This document shows, piece after piece, positions 22,674 through 33,294 of a stretch of 64,000 nt of DNA. Under the pieces are notes generated by a model. That model did no database searches, was not told where the DNA came from, and was given only the letters and a program-made list of their open reading frames with translations. Positions within the stretch are counted from its first letter, which is position 1, and every line of letters starts with the position of its first letter. The DNA lies in assembly GCA_964016985.1 (NCBI GenBank), contig OZ024831.1, positions 79,028,263 through 79,092,262 of the forward strand, in the 5' to 3' direction. Position numbers and translations under genes: made by a program. Source of the DNA: Anodontia alba (Eukaryota; Mollusca; Bivalvia; Lucinida; Lucinidae).

Positions 22674-22699
22674 CTGCAATAAACATTCAGAATTTTAAA

Positions 22700-23566
22700 C
22701 AAGATGGTCATGTTGGCCCTATATCACTCACCTGAATTATGTTATACATAGCATTGCTAACAGAGATGGGGCTCTAAAGGTCATGGTGACCTTGACCAAG
22801 ACCTTTGCCCTCAGGGTCATCTTCTGGTCATAATGAACATCCCTACCATGTTTGAGGGTCCTAGCCCCAAGTATTGCCGAGTTATAAGCTTGTTTTGTAC
22901 TAGAGGTCACTGACCTTGACCTTTGCCATTAGGGTCATCTACTGGTAAGACTAACATCCAATCTAAGTTCAAGGGTTCTAGCCTCAAGTACTGCCGAATT
23001 ATTAGCTTTTTAGTACTAACAGTCATGGTGACCTTGACCATGACCTTTGCCCATGGTGTCATCTACTGGTGAGGACTGGCCCCAGGGCAGTAACTTGAAC
23101 AATCTCGGTAGAGATCCACTAGGTGAAACTATGTATCAAATATCAAAGGCCTGGGCCTTCTGCTTTCAGACAAGAAGATTTTTAAAGTTTTGCCCTATAT
23201 GGGTCTATGTAAAACAAGTGACCCCCGGTGCGGGGCCATTTTTGACCCAAGGGCTATAATTTGAACAATTTTGGTAGAGGTCCACTAGATGAAGCTACAT
23301 ACCAAATATCAAAGACCTGGGCCTTCTGGTTTCAGACAAGAAGACTTTTTTCAGTTTTCAGTAAAAAATCTATTGCTCCTGTGACCTAGATGTGCAATGG
23401 ATCAGAACCATACAGAGGACCAACCAAGGATCATTCCTGTAAAGTTTTGTCAAAATCCAATCAGTGGTTTAGGTGGAGATGTTGTTTAAAGAAATTGTTT
23501 ACAGACGTACGACGGACAAAATGTGATCACAAAAGCTCACCTTGTCACTATGTGACAGGTGAGTTA
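22700..23566 (+). mobile_element. compact GCTCACC-type double-hairpin element, 867 bp
   Basis: It starts CAAGATGGTCATGTTGGCCC after AAA. The subterminal ACTCACCTG (22726-22734) exactly complements CAGGTGAGT (23556-23564). The latter is the 3' arm of the hairpin CTCACCTTGTCAC-TAT-GTGACAGGTGAG (23536-23563). The interior repeats GGTCATGGTGACCTTGACC and CCAAATATCAAAGACCTGGGCC. A short GACGTACGACGGAC run precedes the hairpin. It lies just upstream, in transcription order, of the CBL exon acceptor, 26 bp from the exon. Confidence 0.88.
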
Positions 23567-24178
23567 AAAACTGTAAATATTCATCCGCTATCTCCCTACC
23601 TGCTAACACTGTTCAGCCATGCATCTGATGAGTTCACATGGATCTTGACATTGTCTCAAGACAGGGTCGAGTCCCAAGCAAGCAAGTGTACACTGACACA
23701 GTCTAGAGCATGCGCAGAGTACGACTCCGCCCTGCCTCTGACTAGAGTCTGTCTAGACCTGCCAATTAACAGATTAATCAATCAACTTAGTTACGCTGTT
23801 CCAACATTCAAAACAAGGTTTCCTGGAGATCAAAAAGAACTCACTATACAAAAGTAATCACACACACGCACACACACACAAGATAGGTCACAAAAGGAAC
23901 ACAGTTTTCCTGGATGGCAAATTTTGTTTCGCCGAAATGAAACAATTAGTTATATAGAAAAAAGCTCAACAAAGTAAGACCTCTTTCCTGAAATTACTAC
24001 CTAAAATTATCTGTTAGGCTGAGGCTCCTAAACCCTATTGGACTGTCAGGCAAAACAGTGAAACAACCAAAATGATAAGACTATATAGGGAAACTACTGA
24101 AACGAGGTGAAACGAACTGAAAAAGGCTCAGATTTCACCAGATATTTTTCCTGAAACGGACGAAACCACTGAAAAGAC
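23567..24178. other. intron sequence without recognised gene
   Basis: Contains a short CA microsatellite (about 23861-23881) and a stretch with GAAAC/GAAACGA words (23925-24175) reminiscent of the foldback satellite but too diverged to assign. The plus frame 23390-23857 crosses an element boundary and is not protein-like. Confidence 0.5.
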
Positions 24179-25897
24179 TAGAGGCCTTCATGGCTCACCT
24201 GGACCAACTTGCCCAATTGCCAACGTTCCCATCAGAACAATGTTTAGCTATTTTTTATCTACAAGTCACCCTGATACTTCCTATCAAGCGTTAAGTCAAT
24301 TAGCCTTTGGGTTCTTCAGAAGGTCAAAAATATATTTTCAAGATGGTTGCTGTGGCAGTCATCTTGGATTTCCAATCTTAACAATTTTAGCAATTGATTG
24401 AGTTGGGGTTTAACGACACGTCAACCCTTGTGGGTCATTTTGTGTCGTCTCCCAGAAAATGGGAGAAAAGAGATAGAATAGATAGTAGAGGAGAAGGAAG
24501 AGAAGGACAGGGAAGAAAGGGGAACAGGAATGAAAGTGAAGAAACAGAAGAAATAAAAACATTCCCCCTCTACCGTTACCTGCTACAAGGGTAGCAGGTC
24601 TTGCCCAACTGTAAGCCAATATTAGTTGGACGCCCCGGTGATGTAAGATACACGACACCTTCGCACCACCCGACCACCCCAACAATTTTAGCAAATTTTG
24701 ATCTACAAGTCATCACAATCCCTTCTGTGAAGTTTCCAGTCAAATGGACTTTCAGTTCAGGAGAAGAAGCTCAAAACAGATTTTCAAGATGGTGGTCGTG
24801 GCAGCCAGCATCTATTTCTGATAGAAACGATTTCAGCTATTTTTGATCTACAAGCTGCCTTGATACTTTCTATCATGTTTCGAGTCAACTGATATTTCCA
24901 TTCAGGAGAAGAAGTTCAAAATAGATTTTCAAAAGATGGCCATCTTAGATTTTGGATCAGAACAATTTTAGCAATTTTTTACCTACAAGTCACCACAGTA
25001 CTTCCTACCAAGTTTTGAGTCAATTGACCTTTTGGTTAAGAAGATGTTCAAACCAGATTTTCAAGATGGTGGCCATGGCAGCCATTTTGGATTCTGCATT
25101 GGAACGATTTTCTTTAATTTTTTATCTAAAGTCGCTCTGATATTTCTTACCAAGTTTCAAGTCAATTGGCCTTTGCGTTCAGTAGAAGTAGTTCAAAATA
25201 GATTTTTAAGATGGCAGAGGTGGCCGCCATCTTGATTTTTTGATCAGAACAATTTTAGCTATTTTTGATTAACAAGTTGTCCCAATACTTCCTTCCAAGT
25301 TTTGAGCCAGTTGGCATTTCGGTTCAGGAGAAGTTCAAAATCCGATTTTCAACATGGCAGCCATCTTGGATTTCTGATAGGAACAATTTTAGCTATTTCT
25401 GATCTACAAGTCACCTTGGTATTTCCTAGCAAGTTTCTAGTCAGTTGGCCTTTCAGTTCAGAAGTTCAAAATAGATTTTCGAGATTGCCGCCATGGCGGC
25501 AATTTTAGATTTCCAATCAGAATGATTTCAGCTATTTTGTATCTATAAGTAAATACCCTGATACTTCCTACCAAGTTTCAAGTCAACTGGCCTTTTGGTT
25601 TTAAACAGAAGTTCAAAATAGATTTTCAAGATAGAGGCCATGGTGGCCATCTTCGATTTTGAATCTGAACTATTTTAGCTCTTTTTGACCTACAGTACAA
25701 GTGGCCCAATATTTCCTAGCAAGTTTGGAGTCAAACGACCTTTCGGTTCAAGAGAAGTTCAAAATAGATTTTCAAGATGGTGGCCATCTTGGATTTCAGA
25801 TCTGACTGATTTTAGCTACTTTTGATCTACAAGTCACCCTGTTCCTTCCTACTAAGTTTCAAGTCAATTGGCCTTTCGGTTCAGGAGAAGAAGCAAA
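24179..25897 (+). mobile_element. AAGATGGC-type array element, 5' portion (about 135-145-bp unit)
   Basis: It starts CTAGAGGCCTTCATGGCTCACCTGG, with subterminal GCTCACCTGG (24194-24203). Units follow with AGATTTTCAAGATGGTGGCC, CATCTTGGATTTC, TTTTAGCTATTTTTGATCTA and CAAGTCACCCTGATACTTCC. The array is interrupted by a SINE (24394-24680). At 25897 it is cut by a composite element, and one further unit appears at 31369-31519. The same array type recurs at 41871-46044 and 56441-57395. Unit length is not a multiple of three and frames shift between units, so the VNWPFGSGEEAKNRFSRW-like frames are not genes. Confidence 0.85.
24394..24680 (-). mobile_element. SINE-like retroposon with 14-bp target duplication
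   Basis: 287 bp flanked by AACAATTTTAGCAA (24380-24393 and 24681-24694), inserted in the array. The minus-strand 3' end is CGTTAAACCCCAA followed by CTCAATCAA. The element at 59425-59718 is nearly identical (about 90% by eye). No pol III box is obvious in its GGGTGGTCGGG head, so its promoter origin is unclear. The tail resembles that of the tRNA-type SINEs here. Confidence 0.88.
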
Positions 25898-26651
25898 CTA
25901 GAGCTGGTGTTTGTAAAACCCCAACTGCCTGACTCTAACACTGCTTACTCCAACACTGCTTGCCCATGACGGTAACAACAGTACAAATATACGAGATTTC
26001 AGTGTTATTTTATTAAAAGGGAAATAACTCTAAAATGGGTGATAATGCGGATAAGAATAAAAATACGGGTTACCTATATTTTCATGAGGAATTCATATAT
26101 GAAATTTCAAAACAATAGCATACATGGTTCTAAACTTATGCTATACACAAACAAGCGGCCAGAAATTGCAAAGGGCCATAACTCCAACAACATTTCATTT
26201 AATTAGTTCAAAATTTAATCAGGTGATCTCATCCTCAATCCCAATCAGTATACCAAATATCATGGCTCTGGCTTAAATACATTTTGAGATATCTTGCTGA
26301 CAAGGTCAAAATGCCTAGAACTACAAAGGGCCATAACTATGTCAATTTTTCATGGAATTCCCTAAAAATCTCATCAGGTAATCCCACATCATCCCCAATC
26401 AGCATATAATATTTCAAGACCCTAGCTTAAGTACTTTTCAAGACATCTTGCTGACAAGGTCAAAATGCCGAGAAGCGCAAAAGGCCATAACAATATCAAT
26501 TTTTCACGGAATGCTCTCAAAATCTCATCAGATAATCTACACATCATTTCCACTCACTATATCGAATTTCAAGAATCCAGCTTAAATATTTTTTGAGATA
26601 TCTTGCTCACAAGATTTAATTCTAATTTTTTCAAAGGGGCATAACTCTAAA

Positions 26652-28922
26652 CAAGACGGCCATAATGGCCCTGTAACGCTCACCTGAGTATCATAGCACA
26701 TTGAGAACCTGACCTAGAACTGATCAAGGCAAACATTCTAATCAAAATTCAAAATGATTACATTAACAAGTAAGACAATAAAGCATGTCTAATGGACTGT
26801 GAAATAAAGGTCAAGGTCAAATATGGATGACTGCACTCAAGAGGCCATGCTAAGATGTATGCATGTACTAAGTATCACTGGCTGTAGGAGCAATAGTTAC
26901 TGAGAAATTGACCTAAACACAAACACTTCACAAGTACCAAATATCACTCTGTAGGACCAATAATTACTGAGAAACTGACCAAAAAGGAAAAACTTAAGAA
27001 AGTCACTGGACAGTGAAATATACGTCACCTAGAAATCATCAAGACAAACATTTTGAGCAAGATTCATGATGATCACTTCAAAAATATGACCTCTAGAGCG
27101 TCAACAAGGTTTTCCTTTGATTTGGCCTGGTGACCTAGTTTCTGATATCAAGTGACCCAGTTTTAAACTAGACCTAGAAACCATCAAGCCGAACATTTTG
27201 AGCAATATTTATGATTATTTAAAAGATGTGACCCCTGGAGTGTTAACAAAGTTTTCCTTTGATTTGGCCTTGTGACCTAGTTTTTGACCCCACGTGACCC
27301 AGTTTCAAACTTTACTTAGAAATCATCAAGACAAACATTTTGGGCAAGATTCATGATGATTGCTTCAAAAATGTGACCACTAGAGTGTTAACGTCTTCCT
27401 TTGATTTGGCCTGGTGACCTAGTTTTTGACTCCAAGTGACCCAGTTTCAAACTTGACCTAGAAATCATCAAGACAAACATTAAGAGCAAGATTCATGATG
27501 ATTGCTTCATAAATGTGATCGCTAGTGTTAACAATGTTTTACATTGATGTGGCCAGGTGACCTACTTTTTGATCCCATGTGACCCAGTTTCAAACTTGAC
27601 CTAGAAATCATCAAGACAAACATTTTTAAGCAAGATTCATGACAACTGCTTCAAAAATGTGACTGCTAGAGTGTTAACAAGTTTTTCCTTTGATTTAACC
27701 TGGTGACCTAGTTTTTGACCCCAAGTGACCCAGTATCGAACTTGACTTAGATTTCATAGGCAGTTTCAAATTTGACCTAGAAATCAGCAAGACAAACAAT
27801 TTGAGCAAGATTCATGTTGACTGCTTCATAAATGTGACCGCTAGAGTGTTAACAAGGTTTTACATTGATGTGGCCAGGTGACCTACTTTTTGACCTCATG
27901 TGACCCTGTTTCTAACTAGACCTAGATATCATCAAGACAAACATTTTTGAGTAAGATTCATGATGATTGCTTCAAAAATGTGACTGCTAGAGTGTTAACA
28001 AGGTTTTCTGCTGATTTGGCCTGGTGACCTAGTTTTTTACCCCAAGTGACTCAGTTTCGAACTTGACCTAGAACTCGTCAAGACAAACATTTTGAGCAAG
28101 ATTCAAGATTTGATGATTGCTTCAAAAATGTGACCTCTTAGAGTGTTAACAAGGTTTTCCTTTGATTTGGCCTGATGACCTCGTTTTTGACCCCGAGTCA
28201 CCCAATTTCGAACTTGACTTAGAAATCATCATGACAAACAATTTGAGCAAGATTCATGATGATTGCTTGAAAAATTTGACGGCTAGAGTGTTAACAAGGT
28301 TTTCCGTTGATTTGGCCAGGTGACCTAGTTTTTGACCCCACATGACCCAGTTTCAAACTTGACCTAGCAATCATCGAGATAAACATTTTGACCAAGATCC
28401 ATGAAGATTGTTTCAATAATGTGACCGCTAGAGTGTTAACAAGGTTTTCTGCTGATTTGTCCCGGTGACCTAGTTTTTGACCCCAAGTGACCCAGTTTAG
28501 AACTCATCAAGACAAACATTTTGAGCAAGATTCATTATGATTGCTTCAAAAATGTGACTGATGGAGTGTTAACAAGGTTTACCTTTGATTTGGCCTGGTG
28601 ACCTAGTTTTTGACCCCAAGTGATCTAGTTTCGAACTTGACCTAGAAATCATCAATGAAAACATTTTGAGCAATATTCATGATGATTGCTTCAAAAATGT
28701 GACCTCTAGAGAGTTAAGTTTTTTCTGCTGATTTGACCTGGTGACCTAGTTTTGACCCCAAGTGACCCAGTATCGAACTTGACCTAGATTTCATAGGGGC
28801 AAACATTCTGGGCAAGTTTCATCAAGATTGGATCAAAACTGTGAATTGTTGACAACGGACGGCGGACGACGGACAAAGGGTGATCACAATAGCTCACCCT
28901 TAGCTTTTGCTCAGGTGAGCTA
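26652..28922 (+). mobile_element. GCTCACC-family double-hairpin element with about 145-bp array
   Basis: It starts CAAGACGGCCATAATGGCCC (5' hairpin GGCCAT-A-ATGGCC). The subterminal GCTCACCTGAG (26678-26688) exactly complements CTCAGGTGAGC (28909-28919). About 12-13 units carry CTAGAAATCATCAAGACAAA, GAGCAAGATTCATGATGATT, GCTAGAGTGTTAACAAGG and GGTGACCTAGTTTTTGACC. The GACGGCGGACGACGGAC run is followed by GTGATCACAATA and the hairpin 28891-28919, then CTAA. The insertion lies between A bases of the host array. No protein is encoded. Confidence 0.9.
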
Positions 28923-29248
28923 AAAAACAAATATGCCGAACAAGAAAAAAAATATGGGTCAGCTGCTTTTTCATGTGGAACCCATATATAAAATTCCAAA
29001 ACCCTAGCATGCAGGGTTCTTAAGATATGGCATGCACAAAAAAGAGTGATGAACGGACAAACAGACGAACGAAGGCAAAATAATATGCCCCATCAATTTC
29101 ATTCGAAATTGGAGGCATAATCAGATCATCTACTCATCACTACCGGTCTATTCATCAAGTTTCAAGGTTCGAGCTTTAATAGTTTTTTAGATATTTTGCT
29201 GACAAGAGAAACATGCCCAAATTTACAAAAGGCCATTACTCATGAATC

Positions 29249-30556
29249 CAGGGCTTCCATTAACTTCCAGACTCAGGAAGTCCCAAACTTCCTACCCCTC
29301 AAATTTGGAAGTCCCACAGGAAAATCTCGGAAGTCCCACTTTATTTTCCGTGCTACGGCAGTCTGCCCTTTCTTTAGTAGAACATAGGTTCTTATTTCAG
29401 TGTCACACAGAATCATCATCATATACACTTCTCTTAGTTGTGTTTTAAAAATGTCCTTATCGCTTAAAAATCTCCTTATCCTTCCAGAGTTTTTTTTTTT
29501 TTTTTTTTTACTCGCTTATCAAAATTTGATCACATCCTTTTGGAAAGCCTGTACTTGTATGTCGGACCTTAGCGAAAGCATCAACATTGGTACAACTTCG
29601 CATTCATTTCAAAACCCAGAGAAAGAAAAAAGAAAATAAAATACATGAGAGAAAAGACCCAAAACATGTTTTCTTAAAAATAAACTATGCTGAAATTATT
29701 TTGCTGAAATGTATATAATGAAATATTTGTTCGGATTGAAGCTGATCAACACGAGCCAACGAGTTGCTTACTTCACAAAATTGCTGGAAAACGGCGCAGA
29801 CTCATGCAACAACAAATAAAAGGCAGCTCTCGATGAAATACCAACAGCAATACGTTTGTTCGCGGAGAAAAGCAAGCAAAAATATCGCAATTTAGACTTA
29901 CTTTGTGTCTTTTCCGCACTGGTAAACAGCGCAACCGGAACAAGTCTACGCATTTAGAAACGGGTTTTCCGAAAATTTTGACGAAAAAATAATTATGTTT
30001 TCTTTTCATTTGAAAAAATTGCTTTTGCTGTCATGACAAACATAAGCTTCTAAATTTGAATAGATTTCAATTTTCAACACGTTCTTAGCAAAATAATAAT
30101 CTAAAGTTTTTAGGACGTGAATATTAAAAAATAATAATGACTTCATATAATTTCACCAAATATTTTCACGTGTCGCAGGAGAAAGTTTAATTATACAAAC
30201 ATCAATTAATCAACTCAGCACGCTTGACAAATACACGCAGTGATCACACAGCCATCAAAAGGGTGCTGCGACACTCGACACGGCTGTCAATAAAACTCCA
30301 GCAAGTGGAAAGTGGGATGTCCTTAAAGCTCAGTCAACACAGGTACTGAATTTCTGATAAGTAGGCGGGGCAAACATCATACAACTCGTTAAAAGTGGGC
30401 GGGCTTTCTGACAATTTTTGGACGTCTCGGGTATCGATTTTGGATGGACAAAAGAAATTTCGGAAGTCCGCAGTATGTCTTTGAAGTTCAATTTGGACGT
30501 CCGGTGGCAATCTCTGGGGGTAATATACGTCGTACGTCCGCTTAACGGAAGCCCTG
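29249..30556. mobile_element. hAT-like TIR transposon, 1,308 bp, no transposase seen
   Basis: Ends are CAGGGCTTCCATTAA (from 29249) and the complement of CAGGGCTTCCGTTAA (to 30556). They are flanked by ATGAATC on both sides (29242-29248 and 30557-30563). CAGGG ends with a 7-8 bp duplication are typical of hAT elements; one base of the expected 8 is not matched. Interior repeats of GGAAGTCCCA/C lie near the left end. Short minus frames at 29768-30009 show no BED finger or hATC block, so it looks non-autonomous. Confidence 0.85.
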
Positions 30557-31368
30557 ATGAATCTACACAAAAGTTAATCAGGTCATCTACTCATCATTAC
30601 CAATCAATTTACTAAGCTTCAAGTCTCTAGCTCTAAAAGTTTTTGAGATATTTTGGAGACAAGATAAAAATGCCCAAAATTACAAATGGGTATAACTCAA
30701 GAAGTATTTTTCAGAATTTATTCAAAAGTTGATCAGGTTGTCTACTCATCACTACCAGTCTATTCATCAAGTTTCAAGGCTCTACCTCCAACAGTTTTTG
30801 AGATATTTTGCTGACAAGGTAAAAATGCCCAAAATTATAAAGGGCCATAAGTCATAAAGTATTTTTCAGAATTTTATTCAAAAGTTTATCAGGTCACCTA
30901 CTCATCACTATAAATTCATTCACCAAGTTTCAAGGCTCTAGTTCTAACAGTTTTTTTTAGATATTTTGCTGAAAAGGTAAAAATGCCCAAAATTACAAAG
31001 GGCCATAACTCAAGAAGCAGTTTTCAAACGTTATTCAAAAGTTAAACAGGTCTTCTACTTATCACTACCAGCCTATTCATCAAGTTACAAGGCTCTGGCT
31101 TCCATAGTTTTTGACATATTTTGCTGACAAGATTGCATCCATATTTTTTAAAAGGGCCATAACCTTGGAAAGGGGCACAATCCTGTCAAGAAAAAAAAAA
31201 TATGTTCAGCTTTTTTTTCATGAGGAATCCATACAAGAAATTTTACAGCAGTAGCATGCACGGTTCTAAAGACATGCTATTTTGATGTGATGGATGGACG
31301 GACAGACAAACGGTGGGATGCCCCAGAAGCAATATGCCCCTCCAACCTCTTCGAAGCTGGGGGCATAA

Positions 31369-31519
31369 AAATAGATTTTCAAGATGGCTGCCATGGTGGC
31401 CATCTTGGATTTCAGATCGGAACGATTTTAGCTATTTTTTATCTACAAGTCACCCAGATGCTTCCTACCAAGTTTCATTTTCATTTCAGTTGGCCTTTTG
31501 GTTCAGGAGAAGAAGCAAA
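31369..31519 (+). repeat. one AAGATGGC array unit between two composite insertions
   Basis: Continues the array cut at 25897: AAATAGATTTTCAAGATGGC through GTTCAGGAGAAGAAGCAAA. The next composite element begins at 31520 in the same place in the unit (after AAGAAGCAAA) as the one at 25898, so the two insertions share a target position. Alternatively they are a duplicated insertion. Confidence 0.8.
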
Positions 31520-32613
31520 CTAGAGCTGGTGTTTGTAAAACACTATGCCCCCAACTGCCGAACTCTAACACTGCTTGACTCCAACACTGCTTGCCCATGA
31601 CAGTAACAACAGTACAAATATACGAGATTTCAATGTTATTTTATTAAAAGGGAAATAACTCTAAAATGGGAGATAATTCGGATAAGGAAAAAAATACAGG
31701 TCACCTATTTTTACATGAGGAATCCATATAAGAAATTTCAAAACATTAGCATACACGGTTCTAAACTTATGCTATACACAATAAGTAACAACATTAAATG
31801 TCCAGAAATTCCAAAGGGCCATAGCTCCAACAACATTACATTTAATTGGTTCAAAATTTAATCAGGTGATCCCCTCCTCAATCCCAATCAATATACGAAA
31901 TATCAAAGCTCTAGCTCAAATATTTTTTTAGATACCTTGCTAACGAAATTGCAATGATATTTTTTTAAAAGGTAAATAACTAAAATGGGAGATAATTCAG
32001 ATAAGAAAAAAATACGGGCCACCTTTTTTTTTGTGAGGAATCCATACATGAAATTTCAAATGATTAGCATACATGATTCTAAATTTTAAATGCTATGAAA
32101 AAAGATAATAAAAGGAAAACATGGCCCAATCTACAAAGGGCCATAACTCATGAAGTATTTTTCAGAATTTATTTAAAAGTTAATCAGGTCATCTACTCAT
32201 CACTACCAATCTATTCATCAAGTTACAAGGCTCTAGTTTCAATAGTTTTTGAGATATTTTGCTGACAAAGGAAAAATGCCCAAATTTACAAAGGGCCATT
32301 ACTCATGAAATATTTTTCAGAATTTATTCAAAATTAAATCAGGTCATCTGCACATCATTACCAATCTATTCATCAATTTTCAAGGCTCTAGGATTAAATA
32401 GTTTTTGAGATATTTTGCTGACAAAGGAAAAATGCCCAAATTTACAAAGAGCCATAACTCAAGAAATATTTTTCAAAATTTATTCAAAAGTAAATCAAGT
32501 CATCTACTTACCACTACCATTCTATTCATCAAGTTTCAAGGCTCTAGCTTTAATAGTTTTTGAGCTATTTTGCTGACAAGGTAAAAATGCCCAAAATTAC
32601 AAAGGGCAATTCA
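31520..32613 (+). mobile_element. 3'-truncated composite array element
   Basis: It starts CTAGAGCTGGTGTTTGTAAAA, with the 5' hairpin GTGTTT-GTA-AAACAC and the subterminal TATGCCCCCAA (31544-31554). It has the first array type and then passes into the second type (AAAGGGCCATAACTCATGAAG) near 32135, without the internal hairpin. It ends abruptly near 32613 with no terminal hairpin. Confidence 0.78.
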
Positions 32614-33294
32614 CAGAGAACATCGACCTAAGTGAATGTTTACATGCTTTGTCACGACTGCGCTCTTTTGCTTGCTTCACAGGTGTAAAGTGAAAAATAG
32701 CATATTTGCACACAGAGATGTCTCCAATAGGTTCAATCGGGAGAAGGTTAACGTTATGTTATAATTTGCTTTATATCCTGAGGACACTGATTTTGAAGGA
32801 TTATTCTGTTACAAGGAATATGGATTCTATGTGGCATCAGTGTCAACGACAAAAGAAACGTAAGTCAAATTGTCCTATTGTCCTATATCTCATGGTCAAG
32901 TGATTTTCCTGGTGCCTCAAAGATTATCAAAAGGATTGACAAGGTACTTGGGATATGAACTCCTTTTGACTTCATAATAATAATAATGAATAATGTCACA
33001 ATGACCTGTATTTCATGGTCAAGTATTTCTGGCTTTGAAGACTATTTGATGAATTGACATGAACATTGCGATATAGATTCCGTGTGACAACTAGATTGAT
33101 AATAAATGTTGGTCTGCACGACCTATATTTAATGATCCAGTAATTTAGGGATAACTGTCAATTCAAAATTGTCATTTGGGGATGTTAATTATAGGTTCTA
33201 TGATCATGAGTTTCTTTTAATGACACGTCAGCGGAGCAGTAAAATGTAATTTGCGACTGTATAACCAACGATTTACCTAAAAAACTAGAGCTGG
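32614..33294. other. intron sequence with a faint repeat, no gene
   Basis: About 32850-33150 contains two or three degenerate copies of CCTATATTTCATGGTCAAGT and ATATGAACTCC/ATAGATTCCGTGTGAC. These are related to the start of the block at 36546. The 65-codon plus frame 32706-32903 is not recognised. Confidence 0.5.

Larger units (their letters stand above)
25898..31368 (+). mobile_element. composite double-array element with two internal insertions
   Basis: It starts CTAGAGCTGGTGTTTGTAAAA. A first array follows (units with GGGCCATAACTCCAACAACA and TTTGAGATATCTTGCTGACAAGG), then an ACGGACAAACAGACG run and an internal hairpin (29094-29119). A second array follows (TCAGAATTTATTCAAAAGTTAATCAGG, CTACTCATCACTACC), then a GGACGGACAGAC run and the terminal hairpin 31333-31367 (TATGCCCCTCC / GCTGGGGGCATA). 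A second element (26652-28922) and a hAT-like transposon (29249-30556) interrupt it. The same plan is present without these insertions at 33295-36117. It is inserted in the AAGATGGC array, which continues on the right. Confidence 0.8.

Noticed and set aside
23390..23857. 155-codon plus frame as a gene
   Set aside because: It begins inside the element ending at 23566, crosses its hairpin and continues into intron; no domain or codon pattern supports it.
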